Assembly (NCBI RefSeq): GCF_003336675.1
Contig: NZ_QPII01000006.1
Span: forward strand, 124,001 to 188,000
DNA from: Billgrantia montanilacus
Lineage (GTDB): Bacteria > Pseudomonadota > Gammaproteobacteria > Pseudomonadales > Halomonadaceae
DNA length: 64,000 nucleotides
Direction of reading: 5' to 3'
The notes beneath the pieces were generated by a model that was not told the origin of the DNA, searched no databases, and saw nothing but the letters and a program-made list of their open reading frames with translations. Position 1 is the first letter of the stretch, and the number at the start of each line of letters is the position of its first letter. The position numbers and the translations under genes were made by a program. Shown here piece by piece: positions 1-8,664 of this stretch.

Positions 1-346
1 CGGCACCGATTGGCAACGGCGCGCCTGTGGTGATACGCAGGCATTCGCCGGGCGCCAGTCGACCCACATGACGATGTCCAGCCAACACCTCACCGACCAG
101 GGCCCAGCTCTCGGGGAGCCGCCCGTCGGCTTCCGGCCAGGCCAGGGCAATCCCGTCCATGGCACTGTTGGTGTTCTGGGGCACATCGATGGGCGAGACG
201 AGGGACTGGGCGAGTACCCGACCGTGCAGGTTCTGGAGGGGCTGCCATTCGTCGCCCAGAGGCCGCGGCGCCAATTCGAGAGCGGCGGCTCTCGCTTCAT
301 CCACCGTCAACATGCGCTCCCCGAAGTCGAAACAGGATAGGCTCAT
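1..346 (-). CDS. moeA: Molybdopterin molybdotransferase MoeA, N-terminal part
   Basis: MoeA inserts molybdate into adenylylated molybdopterin, the last step of molybdenum-cofactor synthesis, in the cytosol. About 115 N-terminal codons are present and the gene runs off the left edge. The translation opens MSLSCFDFGERMLTVDEAR and contains NSAMDG and ITTGAPLP, both typical of the MoeA N-terminal domains. The ATG at 346 overlaps the mobB stop codon (ATGA), which fixes the start and indicates translational coupling in a mobA-mobB-moeA operon. The family is clear from these motifs; the C-terminal catalytic domain lies outside the window. Confidence 0.9.
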   Translation of the reverse strand, partial: MSLSCFDFGERMLTVDEARAAALELAPRPLGDEWQPLQNLHGRVLAQSLVSPIDVPQNTNSAMDGIALAWPEADGRLPESWALVGEVLAGHRHVGRLAPGECLRITTGAPLPIGA

Positions 347-924
347 GTCTCTGGCTCCCGAGGCGAGCGCTCGGACGGCCACCGCGCCGGCCAGGCCGCC
401 ACCCAGTCAACGAGCGAATCCAGGTCATCGAGGGGCAGCGCTTCGACCCCCTTGGGCAGGATCAAGGACTCGGCACTGGCCACCGCCTTGACCCAGGGGT
501 CCTCGGCAACCCTCAGGGGTTTGCCGACCTCCTCGCGATACAGCTCCAGCTTGGGCAGCGGCCAGGCCTTGAAGCCCTCCACCAGCACCAGGTCGGGACG
601 CTGGGGACGCATCATCTCGATCAGCGTTGCGAGATCGGCTTCCTCCTGATGTGGCGTTTCCATCATCAGCGCCAGGCGCGCCCGGGAGGCAACCAGCATG
701 GGCGATGCCCCTGCCATTCGCAGGCGGTGGCTGTCCTTGCCCGGCTGGTCGACATCGAAGCCGTGGTGAGCATGCTTGATCACCGCGACACGCAACCCAC
801 GGGCAGTCAGCGCCGGCAGCAGTCGCTCCAGCAGCGTGGTCTTGCCGGTACCGCTCCAGGCCGCGATGCCCAGCAGGGGCAGGCCTTCATCGAGCGGCAG
901 AGGGGCGTGGCTCACGGCACTCAT
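343..924 (-). CDS. mobB: Molybdopterin-guanine dinucleotide biosynthesis adaptor MobB
   Basis: 193-residue P-loop GTP-binding protein that assists MobA in making the guanine-dinucleotide form of the molybdenum cofactor. A Walker A motif, WSGTGKTT, lies near residues 23-30 and is followed by VIKHAHHGFDVDQPGKDSHR, a hallmark MobB segment; the DLVLVEGFK motif comes later. It overlaps mobA upstream by 4 bases and moeA downstream by 4 bases, so the three genes form one translationally coupled unit. Length is slightly above the usual 170-175 residues because of a longer C-terminal tail. Confidence 0.93.
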   Translation of the reverse strand: MSAVSHAPLPLDEGLPLLGIAAWSGTGKTTLLERLLPALTARGLRVAVIKHAHHGFDVDQPGKDSHRLRMAGASPMLVASRARLALMMETPHQEEADLATLIEMMRPQRPDLVLVEGFKAWPLPKLELYREEVGKPLRVAEDPWVKAVASAESLILPKGVEALPLDDLDSLVDWVAAWPARWPSERSPREPET

Positions 925-1526
925 CCCGTCCGGGTCTCCTCGTCCAGGCGCGCCTCGAGACGCTGTTTGTCATCCTCGGTATTCAGGTTGGCGAAGCTTG
1001 CCGGGCAGTCGCTGAAGTCGACGCGATACCAGTCATGACGCGCGTACCAGCGGTCGATCTTGCGCTCGCCGGCGACCAGCGCCGCCTCGAGGTCGTCAGC
1101 CAGCGAGACCCGAAGCAGCGCCACGACCGGATGAAGGCGATCCCCGTCATGGGCCACGGCGATATCGCCCTCACCGATGCCTGCCACCAGACGCTCCACG
1201 AGATCCATGGGCAGTGCGGGACTGTCGCAGGGCACAACGATCAGCCAGGGTGTCTGGGCGGTACGCAGGCCGGTGTAGATACCCATCAGCGGCCCCTGAT
1301 AGTCACCCTCGATGTCTGCAACAACTCGATCAGCCAGGCTGCTGTAGGCCTCGTGATGTCGATTGGCATTGATCCATACACTGGCTACTCTGCCCTCGAG
1401 ACGCTCCCGAACATGCGCCACCAGCGGTCGACCGGCGAAGGGTTCCAGCCCCTTGTCCCGCCCGCCCATGCGCCGACCCTGCCCACCGGCCAGGATCAGG
1501 CCTGTCACGTCATGCCTAGGATTCAT
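921..1526 (-). CDS. mobA: Molybdenum cofactor guanylyltransferase MobA
   Basis: Transfers GMP from GTP to molybdopterin to form MGD. The N-terminal nucleotide-binding motif LILAGGQGRRMGGRDKGL is intact, followed by VPCDSP, the metal-binding aspartate segment. An in-frame ATG lies upstream at 1562, but an AGGAG sits 2 bases before the ATG at 1529 and 5 bases before the ATG at 1526, so I place the start at 1526, giving MNPRHDVTGLILAGG. It is first in the mobA-mobB-moeA operon; the divergent gene starts at 1708, so the promoter must lie in 1530-1707. Confidence 0.92.
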   Translation of the reverse strand: MNPRHDVTGLILAGGQGRRMGGRDKGLEPFAGRPLVAHVRERLEGRVASVWINANRHHEAYSSLADRVVADIEGDYQGPLMGIYTGLRTAQTPWLIVVPCDSPALPMDLVERLVAGIGEGDIAVAHDGDRLHPVVALLRVSLADDLEAALVAGERKIDRWYARHDWYRVDFSDCPASFANLNTEDDKQRLEARLDEETRTG

Positions 1527-1707
1527 CATGGCTCCTGCTGCCCGTTCCGGAATGCTTCCCATGATGCCCTAGCCAGCGCCACGGTGCCATGACGGGGCGC
1601 CTTCATCGCTGCTTACCATGATGCGGATCACTCTCGATGTTTATGCAAGGCATGGCCAGCAGGTATGATGTGTCAAACAAATCGAACGGACCCGACGGAA
1701 GCTGACG

Positions 1708-2289
1708 ATGGAAGCATTGAATGTAGGAACCCGACTACGCGAACTGCGCAAGGCACGCAAGCTCTCCCAGCGTGAACTGGCCAAGCGGGCCGGCGTCACC
1801 AACAGCACCATCTCGCTTATCGAGCAGAACAGCGTCAGCCCCTCGGTGAGTTCGCTCAAGAAGATCCTCGATGCCCTGCCGGTATCGATCAGTGCCTTCT
1901 TCGCCGGTGACGAGCCCGCCCCGCCCCGAGCCTTCTACACTGCCGACGAGCTCACCGAGATCGGCGACGGCAATCTCTCCTGGCGGCTCGTGGCGGCTCG
2001 CCGTCCGGACCGCAGCATATCGATCATCCACGAGCGCTATCCCCCGGGGGCCGATACCGGCACGGACATGCTGGAGCACGAAGGCGAAGAAGGCGGCGTG
2101 GTGATCTCAGGTGAGATCGAGCTCACCGTGGCCGGAGAAGTCCGGGTGCTCGGCGCCGGAGACGCCTACTACTTCGACTCGCGGCTGCCCCACCGATTCC
2201 GCAATATCGGCGACGTTGAGTGCGTCATCGTCAGCGCCAACTCCCCACCCACCTTCGCAGAGGGCGGCAGGGAGACTCATCACGCCTGA
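1708..2289 (+). CDS. XRE-family transcriptional regulator with C-terminal cupin domain (PuuR-like)
   Basis: 193 residues. Residues 7-62 form an XRE helix-turn-helix (LRELRKARKLSQRELAKRAG, then NSTISLIEQNSVSPSVSSLKK); residues about 110-185 form a small cupin barrel with the EHEGEEGGVVISGEIEL and LPHRFRN segments that usually bind metal or ligand. This architecture is typical of regulators of polyamine, amino-acid or sulfur metabolism such as PuuR. It runs divergently from mobA and converges on uraA 52 bases away. The target genes cannot be read from the sequence. The ATG at 1708 follows a GACGGAAGCTGACG leader, a weak ribosome site. Confidence 0.85.
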   Translation: MEALNVGTRLRELRKARKLSQRELAKRAGVTNSTISLIEQNSVSPSVSSLKKILDALPVSISAFFAGDEPAPPRAFYTADELTEIGDGNLSWRLVAARRPDRSISIIHERYPPGADTGTDMLEHEGEEGGVVISGEIELTVAGEVRVLGAGDAYYFDSRLPHRFRNIGDVECVIVSANSPPTFAEGGRETHHA

Positions 2290-2340
2290 TTGGCACCCGC
2301 GGCCTGCGCCGGGCGCCATCTCAGGCAGCCGTCGGCGGCC

Positions 2341-3585
2341 TTACTCTTCCTCGTCGGCACCGGGCAGCACCCAGTTCAGCACGATGCCGACCAGCGCGGC
2401 GAGGCTGACGCCTTGCAGGGTGAACTGGCCGCCGCCGAACTGCATGCCGCCGATGCCGAAGACCAGGATCAGCGATACCACCACCAGGTTCCGCGGTGCG
2501 GTCAGCGAATGGCCGGCGCGGACCAGTGTGTTCATGCCCACCACGGCAATGGACCCGAACAGCAGGGTCATGATGCCTCCCATGACCGGACCGGGAATGG
2601 TCTGCAGCAAGGCACCCAGCTTGGCAACGAATGCCAGCACAATGGCGATGAAGGCGGCCACCACCATGATCCTGGGATCGAAGGCCCGGGTCAGCGTCAC
2701 CGCCCCGGTCACTTCGGAATAGGTCGTGTTGGGCGGGCCACCGAAGAGCGCCGCCGTGGATGTGGCCAGGCCGTCACCCAGCAGGGTGCGGTGGAGCCCC
2801 GGTTTCTCCAGGTAGTTCTTCTTCGTCACCGAGCCGATGGCCACCATGTCGCCGATATGCTCGACGGCCGGGGCGATGGCCACGGGGATCATGAACAGGA
2901 TCGCCGCCCAGTGGAAACTGGGTGCCGTGAAGCTGGGGATTGCCAGCCAGGCAGCATCGCGCACCGGCGCGAAATCCACCACCCCCATCAGCAGCGCCAG
3001 CGCGTAGCCGGCGACGATACCACCCATGATCGGGATCAGCCGCAGCATGCCGCGGCCGAAAACCGCCAGCACCAGGGTCACCAGCAGGCTTGCCATGGAG
3101 AGGAAGATCGCCGGCCCGTAGCCGATATGGTCACTGGTTTCGCCGGTGGCCATGCTCACCGCCACCGGGGCTAGGGCCAGACCGATCACCATGATCACCG
3201 GCCCGACCACCACCGCTGGCAGCAGCCGGTGTAGCCAGACGGTGCCCTTGAGACGCACCGCCTGGGAGATCGCGACATAGACCAGACCGGCCGCCATCAG
3301 GCCACCCAGGGTCGCCGAGACGCCGAAACTGGCCACCGAGCCCTGGATCGGTGCGATGAAGGCGAACGACGACGCCAGGAAAACCGGTACCGTAACGCGA
3401 GTCACGCCATGGAAGATCAGCGTACCCACACCGGCGGTGAACAGCGCCACGCTGGGGTCGAGCCCGGTCAGAAGCGGTACCAGCACCAGGGCGCCGAAGG
3501 CCACGAAGAGCATCTGGGCCCCGGTCAGCAGGGTCTTGGGCAGGGAGTCGACCGGCGTCTGGGCCGCCGCCGCTTGTTCGTTCAT
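2341..3585 (-). CDS. uraA: Uracil/xanthine permease, NCS2 family (UraA-like)
   Basis: 414-residue inner-membrane proton symporter with the many hydrophobic helices expected of the 14-TM NCS2 fold. NCS2 signature segments are visible: EHIGDMVAIGSVT (the conserved glutamate region) and FGGPPNTTYSE. Residues 1-25 are cytosolic. The start at 3585 has GAAGGA 8 bases upstream. It lies downstream of upp (uracil phosphoribosyltransferase), which supports uracil as the substrate, but an intrinsic terminator lies between them (3637-3671), so uraA may depend on readthrough or on its own promoter. Xanthine or another base cannot be excluded from sequence alone. Confidence 0.88.
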   Translation of the reverse strand: MNEQAAAAQTPVDSLPKTLLTGAQMLFVAFGALVLVPLLTGLDPSVALFTAGVGTLIFHGVTRVTVPVFLASSFAFIAPIQGSVASFGVSATLGGLMAAGLVYVAISQAVRLKGTVWLHRLLPAVVVGPVIMVIGLALAPVAVSMATGETSDHIGYGPAIFLSMASLLVTLVLAVFGRGMLRLIPIMGGIVAGYALALLMGVVDFAPVRDAAWLAIPSFTAPSFHWAAILFMIPVAIAPAVEHIGDMVAIGSVTKKNYLEKPGLHRTLLGDGLATSTAALFGGPPNTTYSEVTGAVTLTRAFDPRIMVVAAFIAIVLAFVAKLGALLQTIPGPVMGGIMTLLFGSIAVVGMNTLVRAGHSLTAPRNLVVVSLILVFGIGGMQFGGGQFTLQGVSLAALVGIVLNWVLPGADEEE

Positions 3586-3636
3586 GGGGTGTATTCCTTC
3601 TTGTATATCGTTGCTATGGGTCGAAGGCGTCCTGCC

Positions 3637-3671
3637 AGAAAAACGCCCCTGGATGGCGATCTCAGGGGCGT
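3637..3671 (-). terminator. Intrinsic terminator between upp and uraA
   Basis: On the minus strand ACGCCCCTG (3671-3663) pairs perfectly with CAGGGGCGT (3651-3643) across an 11-base loop, followed by TTTTT. It comes 22 bases after the upp stop and 52 bases before the uraA start. It may terminate the salvage operon or act as an attenuator for uraA. Confidence 0.85.
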
Positions 3672-3692
3672 GATGTTTCCATGTTCCGGTGT

Positions 3693-4322
3693 TTAGCGAG
3701 TGCCGAAGATCTTATCCCCCGCATCACCGAGCCCGGGGACGATATAGCCGTTCTCGTCGAGGTGATCGTCGATGCCCGCGGTGTAGATCTCGATGTCCGG
3801 ATAGGCGTCCTGCACGCGCTTGATGCCCTCGGGCGCCGCCACCAGCACGATGACCTTCATATGCTTGCAGCCGCGATCCCGCAGCATGTCGAGGGTCGCC
3901 ACCATGGTGCCGCCGGTGGCCAGCATCGGGTCGATGACCAGTGCCATGCGCTCGTCGAGGTCACCGGCGAACTTGGCGAAGTAGGGTACCGGCTCGAGGG
4001 TCTCTTCATCGCGGTAGAGTCCGACCACGCTGATGCGTGCACTGGGAATCAGGTCGGTCACACCGTCGAGCATGCCGAGCCCGGCACGCAGGATCGGCAC
4101 GATGGTGACCTTCTTGCCCTTGAGCAGCTTCACCGGAATGGGCTTGCCGCTCCAGCCGTCGATCTCCTGGGTCTCGAGCTCGAGATCCTGGGTCGCCTCG
4201 TAGGTGAGCAGCTTGGCCAGCTCACCGGCAAGCTCGCGAAAGCTCTTGGTGCTGATGCCCGCTTCGCGCATCAGTCCCAGCTTGTGCTGGACCAGCGGAT
4301 GATTGATGGCATGAACGCTCAT
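3693..4322 (-). CDS. upp: Uracil phosphoribosyltransferase
   Basis: 209 residues. Converts uracil and PRPP to UMP in pyrimidine salvage. The PRPP-binding segment [12 protein letters not shown] and the C-terminal [13 protein letters not shown], which contacts uracil in this family, are intact. An upstream in-frame start exists, but the ATG at 4322 has GAGAGG 8 bases before it and gives the canonical N-terminus [19 protein letters not shown]. It follows ung on the same strand (63-base gap) and precedes the uraA permease, beyond a terminator. Confidence 0.96.
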   Translation of the reverse strand: MSVHAINHPLVQHKLGLMREAGISTKSFRELAGELAKLLTYEATQDLELETQEIDGWSGKPIPVKLLKGKKVTIVPILRAGLGMLDGVTDLIPSARISVVGLYRDEETLEPVPYFAKFAGDLDERMALVIDPMLATGGTMVATLDMLRDRGCKHMKVIVLVAAPEGIKRVQDAYPDIEIYTAGIDDHLDENGYIVPGLGDAGDKIFGTR

Positions 4323-4385
4323 GGGCAGACCTCTCAGGCGACGGGTGGGCGGGCGGAGGCATTCTACCTTCATCCGCCGTTGAGG

Positions 4386-5081
4386 TTAAGGCGCGGATTC
4401 GGGCGAGTCGGGTAGCTGCCAGTGAATCGGTTCACGCCCGTTCTGATCGAGAAAGGCGTTGGCCCGGGAAAAGTGGTGGTTGCCGAAGAATCCTCGATGG
4501 GCCGAAAGCGGCGAGGGATGCGGCGACTCCAGCACCAGGTGACGCCCGGTATCGACCAGCGCCTTTTTCTGGCGGGCATGACTCCCCCACAGCAGGAAGA
4601 CGCTCGGCTCGGCATGGGCGCTGACCGTGGCGATGGCGCGGTCGGTAAAGATTTCCCAGCCGCGGCCGCGGTGAGAGCCGGCACTGCCCTGCTCCACCGT
4701 CAGCGAGGTATTGAGCAGGAGCACACCCTGCCGGGCCCAGGACTCGAGTGTGCCATGGGCAACCGGCCGGAAGCCCACATCGTCGGCCAGCTCCTTGTAG
4801 ATGTTCTTCAACGAAGGCGGCACCGGCACGCCGGGACGAACCGAGAAGCAGAGCCCGTGCGCCTGGTCGGGGCCGTGATAGGGATCCTGCCCCAGAATCA
4901 CCACCTTGACCCGGTCCAGCGGCGTCAGCTCGAAGGCGCGGAACCAGTGCGACGAGTGCGGGTAAATGACCTTCCTGGCCGCCTTCTCGGCCGCCAGGAA
5001 ATCACGCAGCGACTGCATGTAGCTCGCCTGGAACTCGTCACCGAGCCACCGGCACCAGCTATCGGGTAGCGGGCAACTCAT
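4386..5081 (-). CDS. ung: Uracil-DNA glycosylase (family 1)
   Basis: 231 residues. Excises uracil from DNA as the first step of base-excision repair. All family-1 motifs are present: [20 protein letters not shown] with the catalytic Asp at residue 66, LLLNTSLTV, and the DNA-binding loop [15 protein letters not shown] with its catalytic His. It starts 4 bases after the gpt stop, so it is cotranscribed with the salvage phosphoribosyltransferases. That is an unusual but coherent grouping of uracil repair with uracil reuse. Confidence 0.96.
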   Translation of the reverse strand: MSCPLPDSWCRWLGDEFQASYMQSLRDFLAAEKAARKVIYPHSSHWFRAFELTPLDRVKVVILGQDPYHGPDQAHGLCFSVRPGVPVPPSLKNIYKELADDVGFRPVAHGTLESWARQGVLLLNTSLTVEQGSAGSHRGRGWEIFTDRAIATVSAHAEPSVFLLWGSHARQKKALVDTGRHLVLESPHPSPLSAHRGFFGNHHFSRANAFLDQNGREPIHWQLPDSPESAP

Positions 5082-5084
5082 GGC

Positions 5085-5561
5085 TCAGCGCTTGACCTGG
5101 TCAACGAGGGGTTCGACATAGGCGATGCCCATGTCCCAGGGAAACTGGATCCAGCAGTCCTGGGCCACCTCGGTGAGATATTGATCTACCAGCGGACGCC
5201 CTTCGGGCTTGGCGTAGACAGTGACGAAATGCGCCTTGGGCAACATCTCGCGCACCTTGCGAGCCGTCTTGCCGGTATCGACCAGGTCATCGACCAGCAG
5301 CCAGCCATCGCCATCGTGGTCGACCCCCTTCAGCACGTCGAGGCCGCCCTGACTCATGTGGTCATAGCTGCTGATGCAGACGGTATCGATCAGCCTGACG
5401 TTGAGCTCTCGGGCGATCAGCGCCGCCGGAATGAGTCCGCCGCGGGTGATGGCGACGATGCCCTTGAAGTCACGTTCGACCAGCCGATGGCAGAGCTCGC
5501 GCACGTCGCGATGGAGTTGGTCCCATGAGACAGTGAAGTGCTGGTGGTACCGGTTGCTCAT
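5085..5561 (-). CDS. gpt: Xanthine-guanine phosphoribosyltransferase
   Basis: 158 residues, close to the 152 of E. coli Gpt. Salvages guanine, xanthine and hypoxanthine to the corresponding nucleotides. The PRPP loop [18 protein letters not shown] and the [19 protein letters not shown] segment identify it. Several in-frame starts lie upstream inside apt; I choose the ATG at 5561 because GAGG lies 6 bases upstream and the N-terminus then matches Gpt ([19 protein letters not shown]). It lies 7 bases after apt and 3 bases before ung. Confidence 0.93.
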   Translation of the reverse strand: MSNRYHQHFTVSWDQLHRDVRELCHRLVERDFKGIVAITRGGLIPAALIARELNVRLIDTVCISSYDHMSQGGLDVLKGVDHDGDGWLLVDDLVDTGKTARKVREMLPKAHFVTVYAKPEGRPLVDQYLTEVAQDCWIQFPWDMGIAYVEPLVDQVKR

Positions 5562-5568
5562 CTCTGCC

Positions 5569-6114
5569 TCACTCATCTTCATTGAAGGAGCAGACCGCGA
5601 AGACGCCGAAGCCAGCTTCGCGGATCCTGCTCGACCCCCCGATCTCGGGCAGGTCGATGATGGTGGCGGTCTCGACCACATGGCCGCCGGAACGGGTGAT
5701 CAGTTTGGCGGCGGCCAGCATGGTGCCGCCGGTGGCGATCAGGTCGTCCATGAGCAGGATTCGGTCCCCATGACGGAACGCGTCGGAGTGAAGCTCCACC
5801 TCGCTCTTGCCGTATTCCAGCGTATAGGTCTCGCTGATGGTCCGGAAGGGCAGCTTGCCCTTCTTGCGTACCGGCACGAAGCTGCACCCGAGCTCGTAGG
5901 CCACCGGCGCACCGATGATGAACCCCCGGGCGTCGATGGCAGCGATGGCATCGAGTTCCATGTCCTGATAGCGATGCACGAAGCTGTCGATCAGCTTGCG
6001 AAAGGCCGAGCTGTTCTGCAGCAACGGGGTTATGTCGCGGAAGTTGATCCCCGGCTGAGGCCAGTCGGGAACGGTTCGGATCACGGACTTGATGTAGTCG
6101 CCGTAGATACTCAT
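5569..6114 (-). CDS. apt: Adenine phosphoribosyltransferase
   Basis: 181 residues, the standard Apt length. Converts adenine and PRPP to AMP. The N-terminal segment [21 protein letters not shown] and the PRPP-binding motif [14 protein letters not shown] are diagnostic. It follows the NCS2 permease by 24 bases and precedes gpt by 7 bases, so permease, apt, gpt, ung and upp look like a single transcript for nucleobase uptake and salvage. Confidence 0.96.
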   Translation of the reverse strand: MSIYGDYIKSVIRTVPDWPQPGINFRDITPLLQNSSAFRKLIDSFVHRYQDMELDAIAAIDARGFIIGAPVAYELGCSFVPVRKKGKLPFRTISETYTLEYGKSEVELHSDAFRHGDRILLMDDLIATGGTMLAAAKLITRSGGHVVETATIIDLPEIGGSSRIREAGFGVFAVCSFNEDE

Positions 6115-6138
6115 TGCAGCTCTCGGTGAGAAGGATGA

Positions 6139-7443
6139 TCAGTCAAGAAACAGGAATTTCAGCGTGAACAGGATGGCCAGCACGATAACGGCCGGATTCA
6201 GGTCCCGGAACCGCCCCGACAGCGCCTTGATGGCGGCATAGCTGATGAAGCCCAGCGCTATTCCTTCGGCGATGGAGAACGTCAGCGGCATGGCCAGGGC
6301 CGCGATGAGCACCGGCGCTGCATCGGTGGGGTCTTCCCAGTTGGCGTGGGCCAGGCTGCCGGCCATCAGTACGGCCACGTAGAGCAGCGCCCCGGCCGTG
6401 GCGTAGGCCGGAATGGAGCCCGCCAGCGGTGCGAAGAACAGGCTGATCAGGAACAGCACTGCCACGACCACGGCAGTGAGACCGGTGCGCCCTCCGGAAG
6501 CGATGCCCGCCGTGGATTCAATGTAGCTGGTGGTGGTAGAGGTGCCCAGTGCAGCACCGGCCATGGAGGCCCCGCTGTCGGCCATCATGGCTCGGTTCAG
6601 GCGCGGCAGTTTGCCGTCCTTGTCCAGCAGGCCACCACGGTGCGCCACGCCCACCAGGGTGCCAGAGGTATCGAACAGGTCGACGAACAGGAAGGCGAAG
6701 ATCACGCTGAGCATGGCGATATCCAGCGCGCCCATCAGGTCCATGGCCATGAAGGTCGGCGCAATGGAGGGCGGCATGGACATCATCCCGCCGTACTCGT
6801 TGTGGCCCAGCACGATGGCCAGCACGGTGATGCCCAGGATGCCGATCATCACCGCGCCGGTGATTTTCAGGTAGGCCATGGCGGTGATGACGAAGAAACC
6901 CAGCAGCGCATAGATGGCCGCCGGCTCGGAGAGATCGCCCAGGGCAACGTAGGTCGCCGGATTGGAGACCACGATGCCGGCGTTCTTCAGTGCGATCATC
7001 GCCAGGAACAGGCCGATACCGGCGGCGATACCCAGCCGCAGCGAGAGCGGTATGGAGTTGATGATCCACTCGCGGATCTTGAAGATACTCAGCAGGAAGA
7101 AGCAGAAGCCGGAGAAGAACACGGCACCCAGTGCCGCCTCCCAGGTGTAGCCCATGCCCAGCACCACGCCATAGGTAAAGAAGGCGTTGAGGCCCATGCC
7201 CGGTGCCTGGGCGATGGGGTAGTTGGCCCAGAGACCCATGATCAGACAGCCGACAGCCGCCGCCAGGCAGGTCGCCACGAAGACGGCGCCGTAGTCCATG
7301 CCCGCTTCGGAGAGGATGCTGGGGTTGACGAAGATGATGTAGGCCATGGTCAGGAAAGTGGTGATCCCGGCAATGACCTCGGTCTTCACGCTGGTGTTGT
7401 GCTCTGTCAGCTTGAAGTGGTTATCGATCAGTTTTTTCAGCAT
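6139..7443 (-). CDS. NCS2-family purine permease (AzgA/GhxP-like)
   Basis: 434 residues, an integral inner-membrane protein of the AzgA branch of NCS2: MAYIIFVNPSILSEAGMD near the N-terminus, NYPIAQAPGMGLNAFFTYG, FLFVDLFDTSGTLVGVA and GTSTTTSYIESTAGIASGGRTG are family signatures. Members transport adenine, hypoxanthine or guanine with protons. A TTG 9 bases upstream could extend it, but the ATG at 7443 has AGGA at a good distance and the usual MLKKLIDNHF start. First gene of the salvage operon, immediately before apt, which favours adenine or hypoxanthine as substrate. The exact base is not determinable here. Confidence 0.88.
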   Translation of the reverse strand: MLKKLIDNHFKLTEHNTSVKTEVIAGITTFLTMAYIIFVNPSILSEAGMDYGAVFVATCLAAAVGCLIMGLWANYPIAQAPGMGLNAFFTYGVVLGMGYTWEAALGAVFFSGFCFFLLSIFKIREWIINSIPLSLRLGIAAGIGLFLAMIALKNAGIVVSNPATYVALGDLSEPAAIYALLGFFVITAMAYLKITGAVMIGILGITVLAIVLGHNEYGGMMSMPPSIAPTFMAMDLMGALDIAMLSVIFAFLFVDLFDTSGTLVGVAHRGGLLDKDGKLPRLNRAMMADSGASMAGAALGTSTTTSYIESTAGIASGGRTGLTAVVVAVLFLISLFFAPLAGSIPAYATAGALLYVAVLMAGSLAHANWEDPTDAAPVLIAALAMPLTFSIAEGIALGFISYAAIKALSGRFRDLNPAVIVLAILFTLKFLFLD

Positions 7444-7697
7444 TGGAGGCAATCCTGCGCATTGTTCTGGTTATCGTCCAGCGGGGCGAGAAAAGCCGCA
7501 CATGGTACCCAAAGGGCACCGGCGATGCGAGGCGACCCTTGCATCATCGATGCGGCATGGTTCGCTCTTCTCATTTTCTTCGCTTCGCTCTTCTCTCTGA
7601 TTTGGCAAACGCCAGGCCAAGTTTTAAGCAAACCCCAGGCCAAGCGCCAGCCGGGCCACCAACGGAAACTTGACGAAACGGTCAATCGAGCACGGTA
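7444..7697. other. 254-base intergenic leader region of the purine permease
   Basis: Lies between ribE (minus, ending 7698) and the NCS2 permease (minus, starting 7443), so it must hold the salvage-operon promoter. I see no convincing purine riboswitch core, no PurR-type palindrome and no terminator hairpin with a T-run in it. Confidence 0.5.
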
Positions 7698-8327
7698 TCA
7701 GGGTTCGCGGGCGGCCAGCACGCGCTCCACGGTTTCCACGATGGCTTGGGTCTGGGGATCGACCTCGATATTCACCCGGTCCCCGGGAACCCGATCCACC
7801 AGAATGGTGCGTGCCAGCGTCTCGGGTATCAGATCGACGCAGAACCGTGGCCCATGATCGACGTTGGCAGCCCTCATCTCGCCGATGGTCAGGCTTATGC
7901 CATCCACGCCGATATAGCCCTTGGCGAAGAGGAAGCGACCCAGCGCATGGGGAACCTCGAACCAGAGCCGACGATTGTTGGGGGCCTCATCCAGCTCCAC
8001 CAGCTCGGCCATGGCCATGACATGGCCGGACATGGCATGCCCGCCAATTTCGTCACCGAAGCAGGCCGCGCGTTCGATATTGACCCGGTCCCCTACCCCG
8101 AGTGCCCCCAGGTTGGTCACCTTCAGTGTCTCGCGCATCAGGTCGAACCTGACCTGCTGTCCCTCAATGGCCGATACGGTCAGGCAGACACCGTTGTGTG
8201 CGACGGAGGCACCGGGCTCCAGCCCCCGGCGCAGCTCATCGGAGAGAACCACGACATGGGTTCGGAAGGCTTCGGCCTCCTCGATGGCCACGATTTCCGC
8301 TGTTCCCTGAACGATGCCTGTGAACAT
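7698..8327 (-). CDS. ribE: Riboflavin synthase alpha subunit
   Basis: 209 residues. Dismutates two molecules of 6,7-dimethyl-8-ribityllumazine to riboflavin. Two internally homologous lumazine-binding domains are visible: MFTGIVQGTAEI with NGVCLTV in the first half, and GHAMSGHV with IGVDGISLTIGEM in the second. In-frame codons extend upstream to 8471, but the ATG at 8327 gives the canonical MFTGIVQ and has GAGGAA 7 bases before it. No FMN riboswitch is recognisable upstream. It stands alone, divergent from the metNIQ leader. Confidence 0.95.
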   Translation of the reverse strand: MFTGIVQGTAEIVAIEEAEAFRTHVVVLSDELRRGLEPGASVAHNGVCLTVSAIEGQQVRFDLMRETLKVTNLGALGVGDRVNIERAACFGDEIGGHAMSGHVMAMAELVELDEAPNNRRLWFEVPHALGRFLFAKGYIGVDGISLTIGEMRAANVDHGPRFCVDLIPETLARTILVDRVPGDRVNIEVDPQTQAIVETVERVLAAREP

Positions 8328-8518
8328 GGAGTTTCCTCGTGCAGCTCCCGAGCGGGAGGATGAAATAGGGCTGGCAGTGTAGAAAGTCGCGGGCCCCACG
8401 TCCATCGCACCATTGCGATGCGCCGGAGCCGACACCATAAAAAGGCAGATCCATTCGCCGCCTTCCAGCATATTTTACTGCCGTATCGCAGGTCACCGCA
8501 CAAGAAACACCGCCTCGA

Positions 8519-8547
8519 TTGACAGCTTACGTCTTTGGTCGTAGCAT
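8519..8547 (+). promoter_or_regulatory. Sigma-70-type promoter of the methionine leader
   Basis: TTGACA (8519-8524), a 17-base spacer and TAGCAT (8542-8547). Predicted transcription start near 8554, about 10 bases before the SAM-II aptamer. Confidence 0.7.
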
Positions 8548-8562
8548 TGGCCGTCACATTTA

Positions 8563-8648
8563 AAGGCGCCGATTTGTACCCGGATTGCGGGCGCCCATGT
8601 CGAAAGCGCTTTCGAGCGCTCTTCGACGTGAAGTGCAGCTAAAAGGGT
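8563..8648 (+). ncRNA. SAM-II riboswitch (with inserted hairpin) controlling metNIQ
   Basis: The RNA matches the known SAM-II core as I recall it from the crystallised metX riboswitch. P1 is GGCGCC (8565-8570) pairing with 8590-8595. The first loop reads GATTTGTACCCGGATTGC, corresponding to GAUUUAACCGUAUUGC of the reference. The 3' strand reads GTGAAGTGCAGCTAAAAGGG, corresponding to UGAUAAAUGUAGCUAAAAAGGG. The pseudoknot would pair ACCC (8578-8581) with GGGT (8645-8648). Between P1 and the 3' strand sits an extra hairpin (8599-8626; 12-bp stem, TTCG loop, one bulged C). Gene context, metNIQ downstream, fits a SAM-responsive off switch. Recognition is by motif only; no covariance model was run. 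Confidence 0.85.
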
Positions 8649-8664
8649 GTGTCCAGCGTTGATG

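Noticed and set aside
7444-7697. Purine or xanthine riboswitch upstream of the NCS2 permease
   Set aside because: No recognisable aptamer core or terminator; I could not match it to any class I can recall.
8328-8518. FMN riboswitch upstream of ribE
   Set aside because: None of the conserved FMN-element segments is visible in the ribE leader.
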